A DNA stretch of 64,000 bases, from NCBI GenBank assembly GCA_029964075.1, contig CM057149.1:24566197-24630196 (forward strand). The letters are read 5' to 3'. A program made the translations under genes and the position numbers. The notes under the pieces are model-generated. The model saw only the letters and a list, made by a program, of their open reading frames with translations, was not told where the DNA came from and made no database searches. The stretch comes from Patiria pectinifera. Lineage: Eukaryota; Echinodermata; Asteroidea; Valvatida; Asterinidae. Below, in pieces: positions 1 through 11,228 of the stretch. Numbering within the stretch: the stretch's first letter is position 1; each line of letters opens with the position of its first letter.

Positions 1-351
1 TGAAGTGCAACACATGATTATATAATTGTGCAATGTACATTTCTTGCTATCAGAAAATATCCACCTTTACGAATACTGTTATGGAGCAGTCAGCAATTTT
101 TAAAGGTTTATTCATAAAGAGATACCACTTTTCCGGTTTTAGCCGGAATTCGGGTTTTTTTTTTCAATCCCACAAAATTTCGGTTTTCCAGACGTCAGAA
201 TAAACTTGAAAAAGAGAAGAAAAAGTGTGGAAATACGTTGATTTTTTTGCAGTGACTTGAGTCGAGTCTAGTCATTTGCTTTAGGGAGTTGATTCGAGTC
301 ACCAAAAATTGTGACTCGAGTCATATTACAACTCTGCCATGTACTACATGT

Positions 352-872
352 ACATGTAGAGTGAGTTAAAAAAAGACAAAACCCAAATGTCAGAACCATG
401 TTTTAGTGAAGTTCTGCATGTAGCACTTTCAAAATCTAGGATATGAAAGCCCAATTCATAAGCTTTATTTTAGTACAAGAATCATTCACATCACTCATGT
501 ACTCATCAAGTTACAGAGTTTTAAACTCAACCACCGTTCTAAAGTTCTGTCCACAGATCACTCAAAAGGTGTGCGTTCTGTCAGCAAAACGAAAAACAAT
601 TCACATACATCTGTATGTGATTTGTTTTCGTTTTGCTGAAAGAACGCTCAACTTTTTTGTGACCCGTGGACAGAACCGTAAAACAGCGGTTGTGTTTAAA
701 ATTCCGTAACTTGAAAAGTACATGTACTTGAGTGATTTGAATGATTCGTGTACTAAAAGAGAGCTTATGAATTGGACTTTCATATCCTAGATTTTGAAAG
801 TGCTACATGGAGAATTTCACTAAAACAGTGGTCCCGACATTTGGGTTTCATGTTTTTTTACTCTCCCTGTAG
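352..872. mobile_element. Foldback (long inverted repeat) element
   Basis: Two arms of roughly 250 bases are near-complementary around a centre near 611. Both arms carry the same words in opposite orientation (AAACCCAAATGTC, TTCAAAATCTAGGATATGAA, CCAATTCATAAGC). The outer ends resemble TACA-GAGTGAGT-AAAAAAA. Related ends occur at 33266-33700 and near 14175-14222, so this is a dispersed family. Short open frames on both strands inside it are mirror images of each other and are not genes. It is a non-autonomous foldback/MITE-like element; its superfamily is not assigned. Confidence 0.75.
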
Positions 873-1252
873 TGATGTACTGTAACATGTGCACAGAGTA
901 CATAGATGATCTGTCGCTGATGCACCCTTTCATTTGAAATCATGATGAAATCAGAGATGTGTTTAGTTACTGGCTGGTTTCAGACCCTTCTCAGCGGTGG
1001 TCCCAAACCATGTTGTTGGACACTCGATCTATAGGCATAGGTTTAACTGCCTTACGCATAATTAATCTTTAGTTAAATGCTATATTATTACCACCCCAGA
1101 TTTTTGGGCCCATAAACAATGATAAAACATTCCTTAATGCCATTGCAACTCCTTTGGCAATATAGAGTACCGAAGTGTGACGTCATGTAGCGGTACAGCT
1201 CGATGCAACCATTGTGAAAAAAATTATTATATTTTTTTCCTTTTTTTTTCAG

Positions 1253-1288
1253 CTCATTGATATCAATACACAAACATCCGAAGAAAAG
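1253..1288 (+). other. Candidate 36-base microexon
   Basis: A long T-rich tract ending in CAG precedes this segment and GTGAGT follows it, so both splice sites are close to consensus. The 36 bases are 12 open codons (LIDINTQTSEEK). No other exon of the same gene was recognised nearby, so this could be chance or an exon of a gene whose remainder lies outside the window. Confidence 0.3.
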
Positions 1289-1502
1289 GTGAGTGACACA
1301 TTCTAGCGTTTTCTATTACCATGCAAATGAATTACTCTGCTGCAGACTGCTTACAAACTGCTAACTGACTGGATTGACCTGAAATTTACAAATCCAAAAA
1401 TTTAAATGGCCTGATATTTCAGGCATAGCAAGGGCTGAAAATATCAGGCCAATTTAATGTTTTTCTGTTACCAATGATCTAAATATACATACATGTAGTC
1501 TA

Positions 1503-1663
1503 TGGAGTACAGAAGTGTGACGTCATTTTGAACCAGAAAGTGTAGTGCAAATGAATAGAGTATGCGCGCATGTTGGTTCATGTTCTGAATCACGCTCTAA
1601 TGTCCTTCACGCACATTTTGTGTGCGTGACGTATTCACTTTAGTACTCCACAGTACTCCATAA
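1503..1663. mobile_element. Small inverted-repeat element
   Basis: The left end (TGGAGTACAGAAGTGTGACG) and the right end read in reverse complement (TGGAGTACTAAAGTGAATAC) match, giving terminal repeats of about 24 bases around a core of about 110 bases. A similar left-end word occurs near 1165-1185. No protein is encoded. Confidence 0.5.
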
Positions 1664-2689
1664 GGGAATTTGGCGACAAGAATTTGAAACCTTTACTGCT
1701 GTGGTGTCGCGCTTACGCGTATGCAGCGCGCATTCTTAAAGACGCGGCACGTGCGCATTTTGGTATTCCTATTGGAAGGAGTTAGGAGCACGCGCGCCCT
1801 GCCTCAGCGCGAGTCGCGCAAACCCTGCACCACCGCAGAAAATGTCTGCCGCCAGATTTGTCTACTGCATGTAAATACATGTAGTTTTAATAGTTTCTTG
1901 TTTTTGCTGGAAAGGGTTGAAAGGATTTATTATTCCATTCGCACTTTCGTTTTTTGTTTGCCTCCACTTTCTAAATACTCCAGCTTCCAAAGGCTGCTTT
2001 GTGTCAGGGAGGCACCGGTACACGTACCAACAAGGAGAATCTAATTGACCTACTATAAGAAGTCATGCAAGTCGGACATTAAACGTACAATGCTATCATG
2101 TAAATCCGCAAATACCTGGCTTTATAGTTTCTATTTTTGTGCAGACAGGCTTGTACAAATGTAAATGGTGCAAATGTGTAATTGAAAAAAATAATAGACA
2201 GATCAATCTTATGATTGGTTTTAAAGAGTGAAGAGAAAATTACCATTGTTGTAATGTATCATTGATGTCTTTACCAGGATAAGTTTAATGTCATTCTTAT
2301 GAAAATGTTACGAAAACAGCTAAACAATGAAGTCAGTCTGTAAACAGGTACTAACATTCTTTATACTATTTTATAACCAGATTAACCCATATGTCACTTG
2401 TAGTATCTGAAACCGCCTGAGCACTCTATGTTTTTTGTGTCGCTTTACGAAGTTTTGGGAGACACTTCTAGAGTCCTAAATTCTGTACGGTCATTCCAGC
2501 GGATGGGAGTTGTGGGATAGGAGCAATATTGTTGTCCTTTTATCTGTTTTCCTAAAGATTTCACTTTTGGGGTACCGTTCCTTTAATTTGTGCGAGTACC
2601 TCACAAGTAGCTCTGGTATGTACGTCCCTAGACCTGTATGTTAAAGTTTTGAGAAAAAAAATGTATAACTACATGCTTTCATGGATTTT

Positions 2690-2935
2690 GACAAAACTTG
2701 GATGCAGTGACCCTTGGCATGGGTGGGAAGACAGAATTCTTCATCGGATTACTGAGGTCAAAGGTCACGTAGGGGTCATAAATAAATAAATACATAAATA
2801 AATCTACAGAAATTCATGGATTTTAATGTTACTTGGATGGAGTGATCCTTGGGTGGGGGTTCATCACAAGTCTTCCGAAATTGGAGGGTAAAGGTCATCT
2901 AGGGGTCATTGATAGGTCATTGATTAAAAATGCAC
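2690..2935. repeat. Diverged tandem repeat with AGGTCA words
   Basis: Two copies of a unit of about 130 bases share the words TTCATGGATTTT, CTTGGATG-AGTGA-CCTTGG and AAAGGTCA-GTAGGGGTCAT. Between them is a short AAATA-rich microsatellite (2780-2805). The first copy contains a perfect AGGTCA-A-AGGTCA direct repeat at 2755-2767. Confidence 0.55.
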
Positions 2936-5070
2936 AGAATGCGACTTTTTTTTCAGAACACAAAACATATAGGGATCAAGGCAGCACACACAATCCGCGG
3001 ATCACTTGTACAATAAAATAACATCATAGTCGTGTGTGTATGTGCAAAGGTTTTTTTGTCTTCGAATATTCCAACCGGCAACAAGCTATTTGAATGTTCG
3101 TTTGATGATCAAATATTTGAATATTCACTATTTTCGAGACAGCCCTATCTGATGATTGATTATTTGCAGAACCACACTTAGTCATGGATGCGATAAATTC
3201 TGGAAACTTACCACTTTATTTAACCATTCTATAATCTTCAAACCACATATAATTTTCAATTTATGTGAATCACCACACCAGGCATGGTCTTTTTACATTG
3301 TTGTGAAAAAGCGTCGTGTAAGTTTTTCTGCCTACAACATGTGCAATTCTTGCTTTTCAAGAAATATCAATTTCTCTTTTCTCCTAAGGAATGTTGAGTG
3401 TATTGTTTTAACACATATTTTGCACAGGGATGTTTGTATACTTTCAAAGTACAGATTAAACTTACACGTACCGGTAGTTACAGTGATGCAATTGCCTCTA
3501 TTAAGCAACTTTAACGTATACCACATTTTCTATACTCAAGATTAAAAAAGAGGAAGGAACTTTGTGTTAAACTCATGAAACACTCTTGTTGAAATCACTT
3601 TTTTTACATTCACATATCGGGGTGGAGTGTATTCGGTAAAGTCAATTCAATTCCTGTGCACAAAAGTGTTGTTCCTGATGACGCTTAATGTGTTAAGTGG
3701 ATGTAGTGTAACTTATACAAGTACAATGTATATATGATTATCAATAATAGGTGCATGTTTATTTTTTTCACTTTACATCGAATCATTCCCAATAACAAAA
3801 CAATAAAAAAAACCAGTTTTTGACTAACAGTCTGCCCACTGCATAAGCACTGCTGCCCACAAGATAAAAAATAACGTTTTTTTGTTTTAAACTGTTACAT
3901 ATTGAACTTTAATTGCTGTAGTGTTGGTAGCCAAAAAAAAATATCACTATTTGTATATTTAAAAGGCAGTTCCATTTCGATTTCGGGAAAAAGGCTTGTA
4001 TGTTTTTGATCAATCCTGGATGCTTAAAAGACTAAAGTTCAATTCCATGCTGTATAAGAAGCAAAACATGTATACAGTTTAAGATATATACATAAATCAA
4101 GCATACCAAATGGAAAGTATTGAATTTTGCTGGATTTTTTTTACTGGGGGAGGGGAACATGACGCTTTTGAAGTATTATTTGAATATAATTCAGGTGTGC
4201 AGGTTTATTGTCAATAATTTCATATGCGTCAACATTGCTTTCGCCCAGTTCACCTACAACCTCGTTCCCAGGGTGTCGAGCAGTACGCTCCCACCACTAC
4301 CTGCTCCCTCGCCCTGGTATTGGATCATTTTCATGTTCAAAAACTTGCACACGTATGCAAATTAGAAATAGTCGGGTGTCTGACTGTGCTTTAAATCAGC
4401 GTTTGTTTTTGTATGCGGTGTCCGGGGTAAGAATAAGATTGATATATTCAGCCAATGATTGAAAACCAATCACAGGAATTTGTAATGTTGGACTTGCTAT
4501 AAATATAACTCAATTTAAAATATCATAATTATAACAATAACCACAAAAAATAGTACTATAAAATATAACTATACATACACATTTGATAAATTAAAAGTTC
4601 CCATTGTTAAAAACCCACACAGCTGATGGTATAAAACTACATGTATTTCTGAAACGGTTCTTGCTTTTGCACCTATTGATCTCATCCTCCTTCCTGAAGA
4701 CATGTGGAAGAACTCATTTGTTGGGTGATGCGTATCCTTAACAATCTTTTCGACATGCTTCCTCATTCTCTTATAATTGTCTTCACGTCATCCAACTTAA
4801 CTCCGATTATGCGCGACGCGTTTTAGCCACGTACCGATTCAGTTTATCAGTTTGACACTTGGGAGTGACATTGAAACATTAGGCTAATAGAGCTGGTCAG
4901 GCAAGATTCAATTACACATCAAAATATGTCTGCTCATCAACACCAAATGGTTTCAGCCAAAGTAAAAAATACAAGCGTTGAAGGGTATTTTTTCAAATGT
5001 TTAGATACTTATAGGGTTATCATGTACACCTTTGTTTGCAGATTCGCTGAACTCTGTATTATGTTTCCAT
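2936..5070. other. No recognised gene
   Basis: AT-rich sequence with only short unrelated open frames. I see no splice-bounded exon, RNA gene or complete transposon in it. Confidence 0.5.
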
Positions 5071-5074
5071 TTTG

Positions 5075-6778
5075 TTTTCATCATCATCATCATTGGGCGG
5101 CCGCAGCCGAGATGGATGCAACCAAACTCCTCCAGACTCTTGCCTGCCATGGCCATGGTGATGTCATCAACATGCTGGCTCACATCATTGCATACAGTGT
5201 CAACGTAGTTGAGGGGTCTCCTCCCTCTGTTGGGGCAAGGCAATCTCAAGCAGTGAGGTGGGAGACAACTTGCTCCTTGGCTCAATATCAGTGGCCGCCA
5301 AGGCGGGTTGTGCTACTGAAGTTGAGATAGGTTGGATGCTGTATATTTCCGCCTTGTCTTATGTTCCTTCCAGGAAATATTCTGCGCTCTCATGGGAAGG
5401 CGAGTGTAGGTGCCATGTAGTCTCTGTTTGAGCTGCTCTTTCACAGACCATGTCTCGGCACCGTAGAGCAGGATACTTTCGACAGAGGATCGGAAGAAAG
5501 CAAGCTTGGTGGATTGAGATTTGTTGGATTTCCAGATAGAGTGGAATTTGTTGCACGCATTCCATGCTTGACCCTTTCGTGTGAGAAAGTCCTTCTTGCT
5601 GTCAGCTATATATGAACCCAGATATTTGAAGCCTGACACCTCTTTGAGTCGGGTGCCATCTGCGGAGAGGACAGGAGCGTGGTTTGGTGCCTCCTTATAA
5701 ATGGTCATCAGCTCGGTTTTCTTGGCGTTCAAGAAAAGACCAACATAAGCAGCGTCCTCAAGGGAGTACAGCAGACTCTGAGTATCGTCTAGTAGATCAG
5801 CAGTGAGAGCAAGGTCATCTGCGTAACTTCTTAAGGTCTGTGACGAAGAGGCCTGGTACTCGCCTGGATTGCTTAAGTGTGATGGGGAGAACTTTGGAAT
5901 GCTTACTTCCAGAGACTGCCGTAGAATATATATAGTCAACCTCGATGACAAATACGAACGGGGCAAGTGTGTCTCCTTGCAAAATGCCTGTTGTGGTGAG
6001 AAACTCCATCCATGCTTTGGATAAAGCACGTGGGGTTCTTGTACATACATGTAGGAGCAATTGCCCTGATAGTCTCTTCTGGATGCCGTAGATATCCGAA
6101 TATGAAGCAAGACTTTTCGATTGACACTAGCGAAAGCCTTAGAGAAGTCGACATATACCATTTGAGGCGCTTCTCTTTGAGATCTTGAATTCTTCGTCTG
6201 AGTGCCAGTATTTGTGGGAGGGTGGACCGTTCTTCCGAAATCCGTTCTGGTTACGTCTCAAAACAGGATCAACATGTGGCGTAATCCGAATTAACCGCAT
6301 AGAGTTGTATATCTATGCAAGGGCGGATCCAGAACACAATTTTTGGGGTGCCAAACAAAATTTGGTCTTCCAAAAAATTGGGTCAAAAAAAATTACGGCA
6401 TGGGGTTCGGGGCCGCTTAAGGGCCCCGAAAATTTTTGGATTCTAGATGCTCTGTGGTGCGATCTGAGGCAATTTCTGACCACTTTAACCAATGTTTTTT
6501 TGAGGAAAAAATGGTGGTGTACTCATTGCCTGCCTTTAATGCGTTGTCACATAAAAAAAAAAAAAATGGTTTTTTTGGGGGGGGGGCATGGCCCCCTTTG
6601 GCCCCCCGTGGATCCGCCCTTGTATCTATGTGGCGACAGGTGCAAGGGTGCTGCCCCGTAGTTCTGTGGTAGTTGAAGATCACCCTTCTTAGGAAGAGGG
6701 ATGATGGCAGACATGGAGAATGCAGCTGGTTTGTTACCCTTGTATGTTTCGTTGCAGAAGTACAACACTCCTCCCCCC
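5075..6778 (-). pseudogene. LINE (non-LTR) reverse transcriptase fragment
   Basis: Read on the minus strand, this is a decayed non-LTR retrotransposon ORF2 segment. It opens with a PLPKKGDLQLPQNY region, continues with an RNQNGFRK-like stretch, a DFSKAF palm motif, a GILQGDTLAPF motif and the catalytic YADD, then a KYLGSYIADSKKDF region and an AETWSV thumb region. After 5313 a diverged C-terminal segment ends in a CAT/ATG microsatellite near 5080, as expected at a LINE 3' end. Several frameshifts split it into overlapping frames, so it is not functional. A hAT-like miniature element (6318-6622) is inserted between the N-terminal part and the rest. A second fragment of the same LINE lies at 11633-11932. 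The exact clade is not certain. Confidence 0.8.
6318..6622. mobile_element. hAT-like MITE, complete
   Basis: The element has terminal inverted repeats CAAGGGCGGATCCA and TGGATCCGCCCTTG and is flanked by a perfect 8-base target duplication TATCTATG (6310-6317 and 6623-6630). The 8-base duplication and the GGGCGGATCC termini fit hAT elements. It is 305 bases long and encodes nothing. Removing it restores continuity of the LINE fragment it sits in. Partial relatives occur at 6776-6830, 50118-50240, 51283-51450 and 60816-61110. Confidence 0.85.
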
Positions 6779-6830
6779 TGTTCTGAGGGGTGATCTGAGG
6801 CAATTTCTGACCACTATAACCAATTTGTTT
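6776..6830. repeat. Fragment of the hAT-like MITE family
   Basis: The words GATCTGAGGCAATTTCTGAC and ACTATAACCAAT match the interior of the complete copy at 6318-6622. No ends are visible. Confidence 0.55.
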
Positions 6831-7430
6831 TCAGCCAAAGATCACAATTTTCAACATCATTTTACGTTTTAAACAATATTTTACGCCTTTACGTTTGAAG
6901 TCATTGAATCGGCTATTCTGAGCAAGAGAAAATCACATGTAGGCTACAATTATTCATTCGAAAATACTGGCGGGGGGGGGGGCGACATGCGCCCCCGTCC
7001 GCTACCGATCGACGACCATGGTTGGCATCGTACTTAACTTCAGAACGACAAACTTTAGACGTAACTTATATCCCCGTATTGGGCGCTGTTTCCTCACACC
7101 ATCGAAATGGACCTCTGATAGATTATTCTTAAATTTGAGCGGGTGTGGAACGTCCGCACTGTGAATTTGAGTGAGTTTGAGCCCGTTTTATTTACACTTT
7201 TTTTTGCGCTGTATACAGGATATTGTGCAATGGCGACGCACAGGACTGCGCGTTGTAGCCTATCCAAGACAGGACATTGTTTAATAAATAAACCCCGGAG
7301 CATGGCTGCACATTGTGCACGTGAGGGATCGAATTTCGTGGCGCACCCCTTGAATCTAGGTGGAATCATTGCAGACTGGATCCACTACTGCGTATACATC
7401 TTCAGCAGGTATTTGCTGTTCCCTTCACCG
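6831..7430. other. No recognised gene
   Basis: The stretch contains a poly-G tract near 6972 and unrelated short open frames on both strands. No conserved protein motif was seen. Confidence 0.45.
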
Positions 7431-8713
7431 TGAACTTGTCACTTTCAGATTTTTCAATTTCAATTTTTACGTGGTACAGTCAGCTCTGCAAATGTGCTTC
7501 AAAACCTAAATAAAGTTGTGAAAACGTTAATATGTTCAAATTTAAAAATATGCTCCACTTAATGTGTCAGTGGGGCTCGTAATGTTCAAGCAGTTTCTGA
7601 GCCCCATGCTTTTCCATTTATTGTGCTTATTCGGTACAGCATGAACGGGTATAGGCTATGAGATTCATTGAAACTGAGAGTACAGAGGTAAACGACCAGG
7701 CTTCTTCCTTTCGTTTTCCGATAAAATGCCTAAACAAAGCATGGCAATCCTCATATTGCACGTCATCAACGACTAATGGGCATTAGAAAAAAATAATGCG
7801 ATGAAAAATTAAGCTACAGTTTTGTGCGTTTTTGAAAAGAATCCATCCGATTAGTTTTTATTTAATCTCCCGCGGGCAATACGTATCGTACATTACAGTC
7901 AGTTTGGTAAATACGCCCATTTAATCCGATCGTTTTCGTGAATTCAAATCAATCCCCATAAGTATGTTTTTTTTATGTATACCTTTTCAATCACCAACGT
8001 CCGTTGATAATGCGCAAGTTGAACATAAATGCATCGACACGGAAAGGTACTTGGTTGACATGACAACCTTTCATCTGAATAAGTAGCTGAGTCTTTGGAA
8101 AAAAAGTCCTGTGTGGTTTGTTTACGAATACAATAATGAGAAAGAGTGCACAAAGTTTCGTCTCTCAAACTCTACCTGCTCGATCGGTCCCAGGGTTCAT
8201 TGTCGGTCCCAACAGCGGACCAAAATCATGGTTACTTTAGGTTTGAATATTCAGATTCAGCACTAGGCCTACTATTACGGGTAATCAATTTATTTCGTGT
8301 ATAGTGTACTAGGTTTCAATGTTTCAACTCTTTCAGTTATATATTTTTTTTTTTTATAACATTGCATGACGGATGAAAACGATTGTCGCGTTGTAACTTT
8401 AAAAAGCCGTTTGTTTTCCAATCCGATTTGAAGTCTCGAGAAATTGCTTTGGAATTCGACTTTGCCAAGGACACCGTCCATATACCATGGAGCAGTGGCA
8501 TAACTAAGAGGGGGAGGGGGTGAGAGGGGGAGGGGTGAGGGGGAGGGGGTGGCGGAGCACGCGTCTTAAGCAAAGCCAATACCTCCCCCTCCTCGTGTAA
8601 ACCCAATCAGAATTTGAGGAAGCCAAACAATGAATACCATGTGCGAGTAGTTACTTTTGTGGCAGCATACTGCTTCCACACCATCATGAGAACGAAGTTG
8701 GTCTTTTATTGTA

Positions 8714-9049
8714 CACTGTAAAAACAGTGTTTAGCATTTAAACACATCAGATCGTGTTTAGAGTTTAAAACGTTTAGGAATGTGTTTAAATTCTAAACGT
8801 TTACCACTTTTTAATGTTGTGAAACTAGACGTGTTTACGTGTTGGACATGTGCTTAGGATTGTATATCTAAATGCGCTTAGGAAGATGTTTAAATGCTAA
8901 ACATATTATTCATTGAACATGTCAAACGGATAATGCGTGTCACAGAAATAGGACATCTAAACATGTCATGATGCTAAACGTGTGGAAAAAGTGGGTACAG
9001 AATGAGTGTTTAGAAATGTGTTTAAATCCTAAGCACCATTTTTACAGTG
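8714..9049. mobile_element. TA-inserting MITE with iterated internal word
   Basis: The ends are CACTGTAAAAA and TTTTTACAGTG, each flanked by TA (8712-8713, 9050-9051). The paralogous position in unit 2 (TTATTGTATCAATCATTA near 21293) has no element, which fixes the boundaries and the TA target duplication. The 336-base interior repeats the palindromic word GTGTTTAAAT-CTAAAC many times. The TA duplication fits Tc1/mariner-like mobilisation; no transposase is present. Confidence 0.8.
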
Positions 9050-9200
9050 TATCCATCATTACTCCATTATACTAAACTTACTAGCATAAAAGAGGTTGTT
9101 AGGAACATAAGTGCATGGTTGCCAATTCCTGCAATACATGGTCAGTGCTTCCACATCATAGGTCGGACTTATGACTTCTATTTACAATGTAATTCCTTTT

Positions 9201-9293
9201 ACGTCACGTGAAGTTGAGAGCTTATGTTAAAAGGGGTACCGGTATTGTTGCACAACGTATTTAAGGACCAAAATTGTTTGCCCGCCGATCCGA
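9201..9293 (+). promoter_or_regulatory. Putative core promoter of GPCR copy 1
   Basis: ACGTCACGTG (9201-9210) is followed by TATTTAAGG (9258-9266) and then a TTGTTTGCCCGCCGAT block. The same order and spacing is found before copies 2, 3 and 4, so this is probably the ancestral core promoter. Its gene has since lost its start codon. Confidence 0.55.
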
Positions 9294-9432
9294 CGCAGCT
9301 ATAGTATAGGCCTACATGTCGAGGAACTTCCAAAACTGAATGTTAGTAATTATCCTATTGCAACTTGCAACATTGTATTACAAGTGCAACCGTATAAGAC
9401 ACAAGCTAGAGTTAATTTCTCATCAGTATCAA

Positions 9433-10080
9433 TAAGCCTTTTGCGTGTTAATTTACATAATGGCGCGAAACCCTGTATCATCGGATACCTCCGGTGTGTT
9501 AATAACGCGCAGCGCCAGACTATCCGTGACCGGATGTCTTCCGAGGATCTGTTGCTATTCACGTGATTCGGGGCAAGCGTCTTCTTAGTAACCACCACTG
9601 TACGCGTGGCGAGTTGTCTGGATCCTGGACCCTCTAATGCAACATTCAACGCAATAGCGGTCGATACCAATCTACACAACTCCGTTTGCATACGAACGCG
9701 ATCATTTACTTTGCTAAAACTTTCACGATTACCTCATATTTATGCCCTTTTTCTATGGATATAAACTTCGACAGTTGGACTGTTCCAAAACTGCAAGCTT
9801 TTCTTAAAGATAGAGGTGTCTCCGTTAGCGATTACAAGAAGAATGAACTGTTGGAATTGTGCAAATGCGTGGCAAATTTGAGGTTGCCTGTGGACCCAAA
9901 TTTTTCCAACGATAGCTTACAGCAAACACTTGCAGCGAGATTGAAAGACGCCGGTTGTCAATTTTCGGACCCGTTCCAATTACCAGGATACACTTCAGAT
10001 TTTTCTGATATACCTGATTTTGGCCTGTACGATGTTTTTAATTACCTGATTTGTTATCGGGCCGACTACGACAGGAGGAA
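9433..10080 (+). mobile_element. Insertion with a SAP-domain reading frame in GPCR copy 1
   Basis: Up to about 9432 the sequence follows the 5' leader of GPCR copy 2 (CTCATCAGTATCAAT), and from about 10085 it resumes with the copy 2 coding sequence (GATCACTCT). The roughly 650 bases between have no counterpart in units 2-4 and replace the bases that hold the start codon in the paralogues. No clear terminal repeats were seen, so the boundaries are known to within a few bases and the mechanism is unknown. Confidence 0.7.
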
Positions 10081-10096
10081 GCTAAGATCACTCTAA
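9755..10096 (+). CDS. Truncated SAP-domain protein, probably from a mobile element
   Basis: The frame (113 codons from this ATG; 23 more codons are open upstream to 9686) begins MDINFDSWTVPKLQAFLKD and continues RGVSVSDYKKNELLELC, which matches a SAP motif (leucine-rich helix-turn-helix DNA-binding module of about 35 residues). Later it has IPDFGLYDVFNYL and DYDRRKL. From memory of the family, such N-termini occur on multi-copy invertebrate proteins that carry SWIM or YqaJ-type nuclease domains further on; those domains are absent here. The frame stops at a TAA that lies in the GPCR-derived sequence, so the protein is a truncated chimera. Whether it is expressed is unknown. Confidence 0.5.
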   Translation: MDINFDSWTVPKLQAFLKDRGVSVSDYKKNELLELCKCVANLRLPVDPNFSNDSLQQTLAARLKDAGCQFSDPFQLPGYTSDFSDIPDFGLYDVFNYLICYRADYDRRKLRSL

Positions 10097-11226
10097 AGCA
10101 ATACCCACTTTGCCTCATAAGGGTGTTCTACCTACTGCAGTATCTACCGCTGCTGGTGGGGACACATTCACGCTTGTTGTCCACGTGATAGTGTTTCTAA
10201 TCGGCGTACCAGGCAACTGCCTGATTCTCCGAGTCTACTGGACTAAGGCTCACAAAACCAGCACCCATGTCTTCATCATGGCCTTAGCTTGGGCTGATCT
10301 GGCCGTCTGCATGCAAAGATGGCACCGCGTTTCAGAAGAAGCTATTCGTTTGGCAGGGGGACATGAGGCACCACGCGCTCTGTTAATCGCCTGGGCATTT
10401 ACGGCATGGTTTATGGGAGTATCCGTTCTGATGACCGCGGTCATTGCAGCCGACCGCTACGACTGCGTGTGCCGAGCACACAACCGATTTTTCACCAAGA
10501 AACGGGCACATGTAGCAGTCAATAACATTTGTGTTTTCGTTTGTCATCACCATCCCAGCCTTTTATTTAGCGTTGTCCACCGACCCTTCAAATGCAGTCG
10601 TGGGAATGTTGGTGTTCGCGTTCCAATTTGTGCTTTTCGTGACCGCACTGGTGATGATCGCCGTATGCTATCAACTAGTTTACATGGCCATCCGGAAGCA
10701 CGTCAAAGTTGGTGTTCACTCTAAAGCTGGGCTGAGCATCGGGGGTCATGATGGTGAGAGGCGTTGCAGTGACGTTTCAGGCACGGCCCGTTCCGGCGTG
10801 TCAACGTCCGTTGAGATGGACGTCAAAACCTCACCACTGAAAATGAAGGGACTGTCTACCATAAAGGGAACGGATGCTTGCTCGTCATCTCGGGCAATTC
10901 CAGGTTCATCATCGGATAGAAAGGCGAAAGGAGAACAATCTCAAAAGGTCAAAGCGGTTAACCTTCAGCGTAAGACAACGAGGATGTTGTTCATAACCAG
11001 CGCAGTGTTCGTACTTACCTGGCTGCCGTATTGGACATACATCGCTGTAGAGTATGCCTTCCTTAACGGAGCACCAATTCACCCGACTTTTCGACGCATG
11101 CTGAAGTCCTTTTCATTTGCCTGTTTGCTCATCAACAACGTTGTGAACCCGTTTATCTACGGAATCGCAAACAGACGTTTTAGACAAGACTGCAAGGAGG
11201 TACTTAAGAAACTCCGGTTGTGTTAA
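10086..11226 (+). pseudogene. GPCR copy 1, rhodopsin-type receptor pseudogene
   Basis: The sequence is colinear with intact copies 2-4 from the third codon to the terminal Cys codon. It retains TM1 with GVPGNC, TM2 with ADLAVC, TM3 with the DRYDCVCR box, TM6 with TWLPYW and TM7 with NPFIYG. Two lesions are visible. The start codon is gone: a stop (TAA, 10083-10085) lies immediately upstream in frame, where the inserted SAP segment joins. There is also a 2-base deletion after 10520 (GTC-AATAAC against GTCACAATAAC in copy 2) that shifts the frame at the start of TM4. The part after the shift is open to the normal end. It could be an allele-specific or assembly error at the deletion, but the missing start is independent of that. 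Confidence 0.85.
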
Positions 11227-11228
11227 TT

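Noticed and set aside
443-783. Open frames on both strands with similar peptides
   Set aside because: They are the two arms of one inverted repeat read in opposite directions, not genes.
1721-2044. 107-codon open frame on the + strand
   Set aside because: No recognisable domain and no matching splice or promoter context; composition fits chance in a GC-richer patch.
5001-5330. Overlapping open frames with His- or Met-runs
   Set aside because: The runs come from a CAT/ATG microsatellite at a LINE tail; the minus-strand part is LINE C-terminus.
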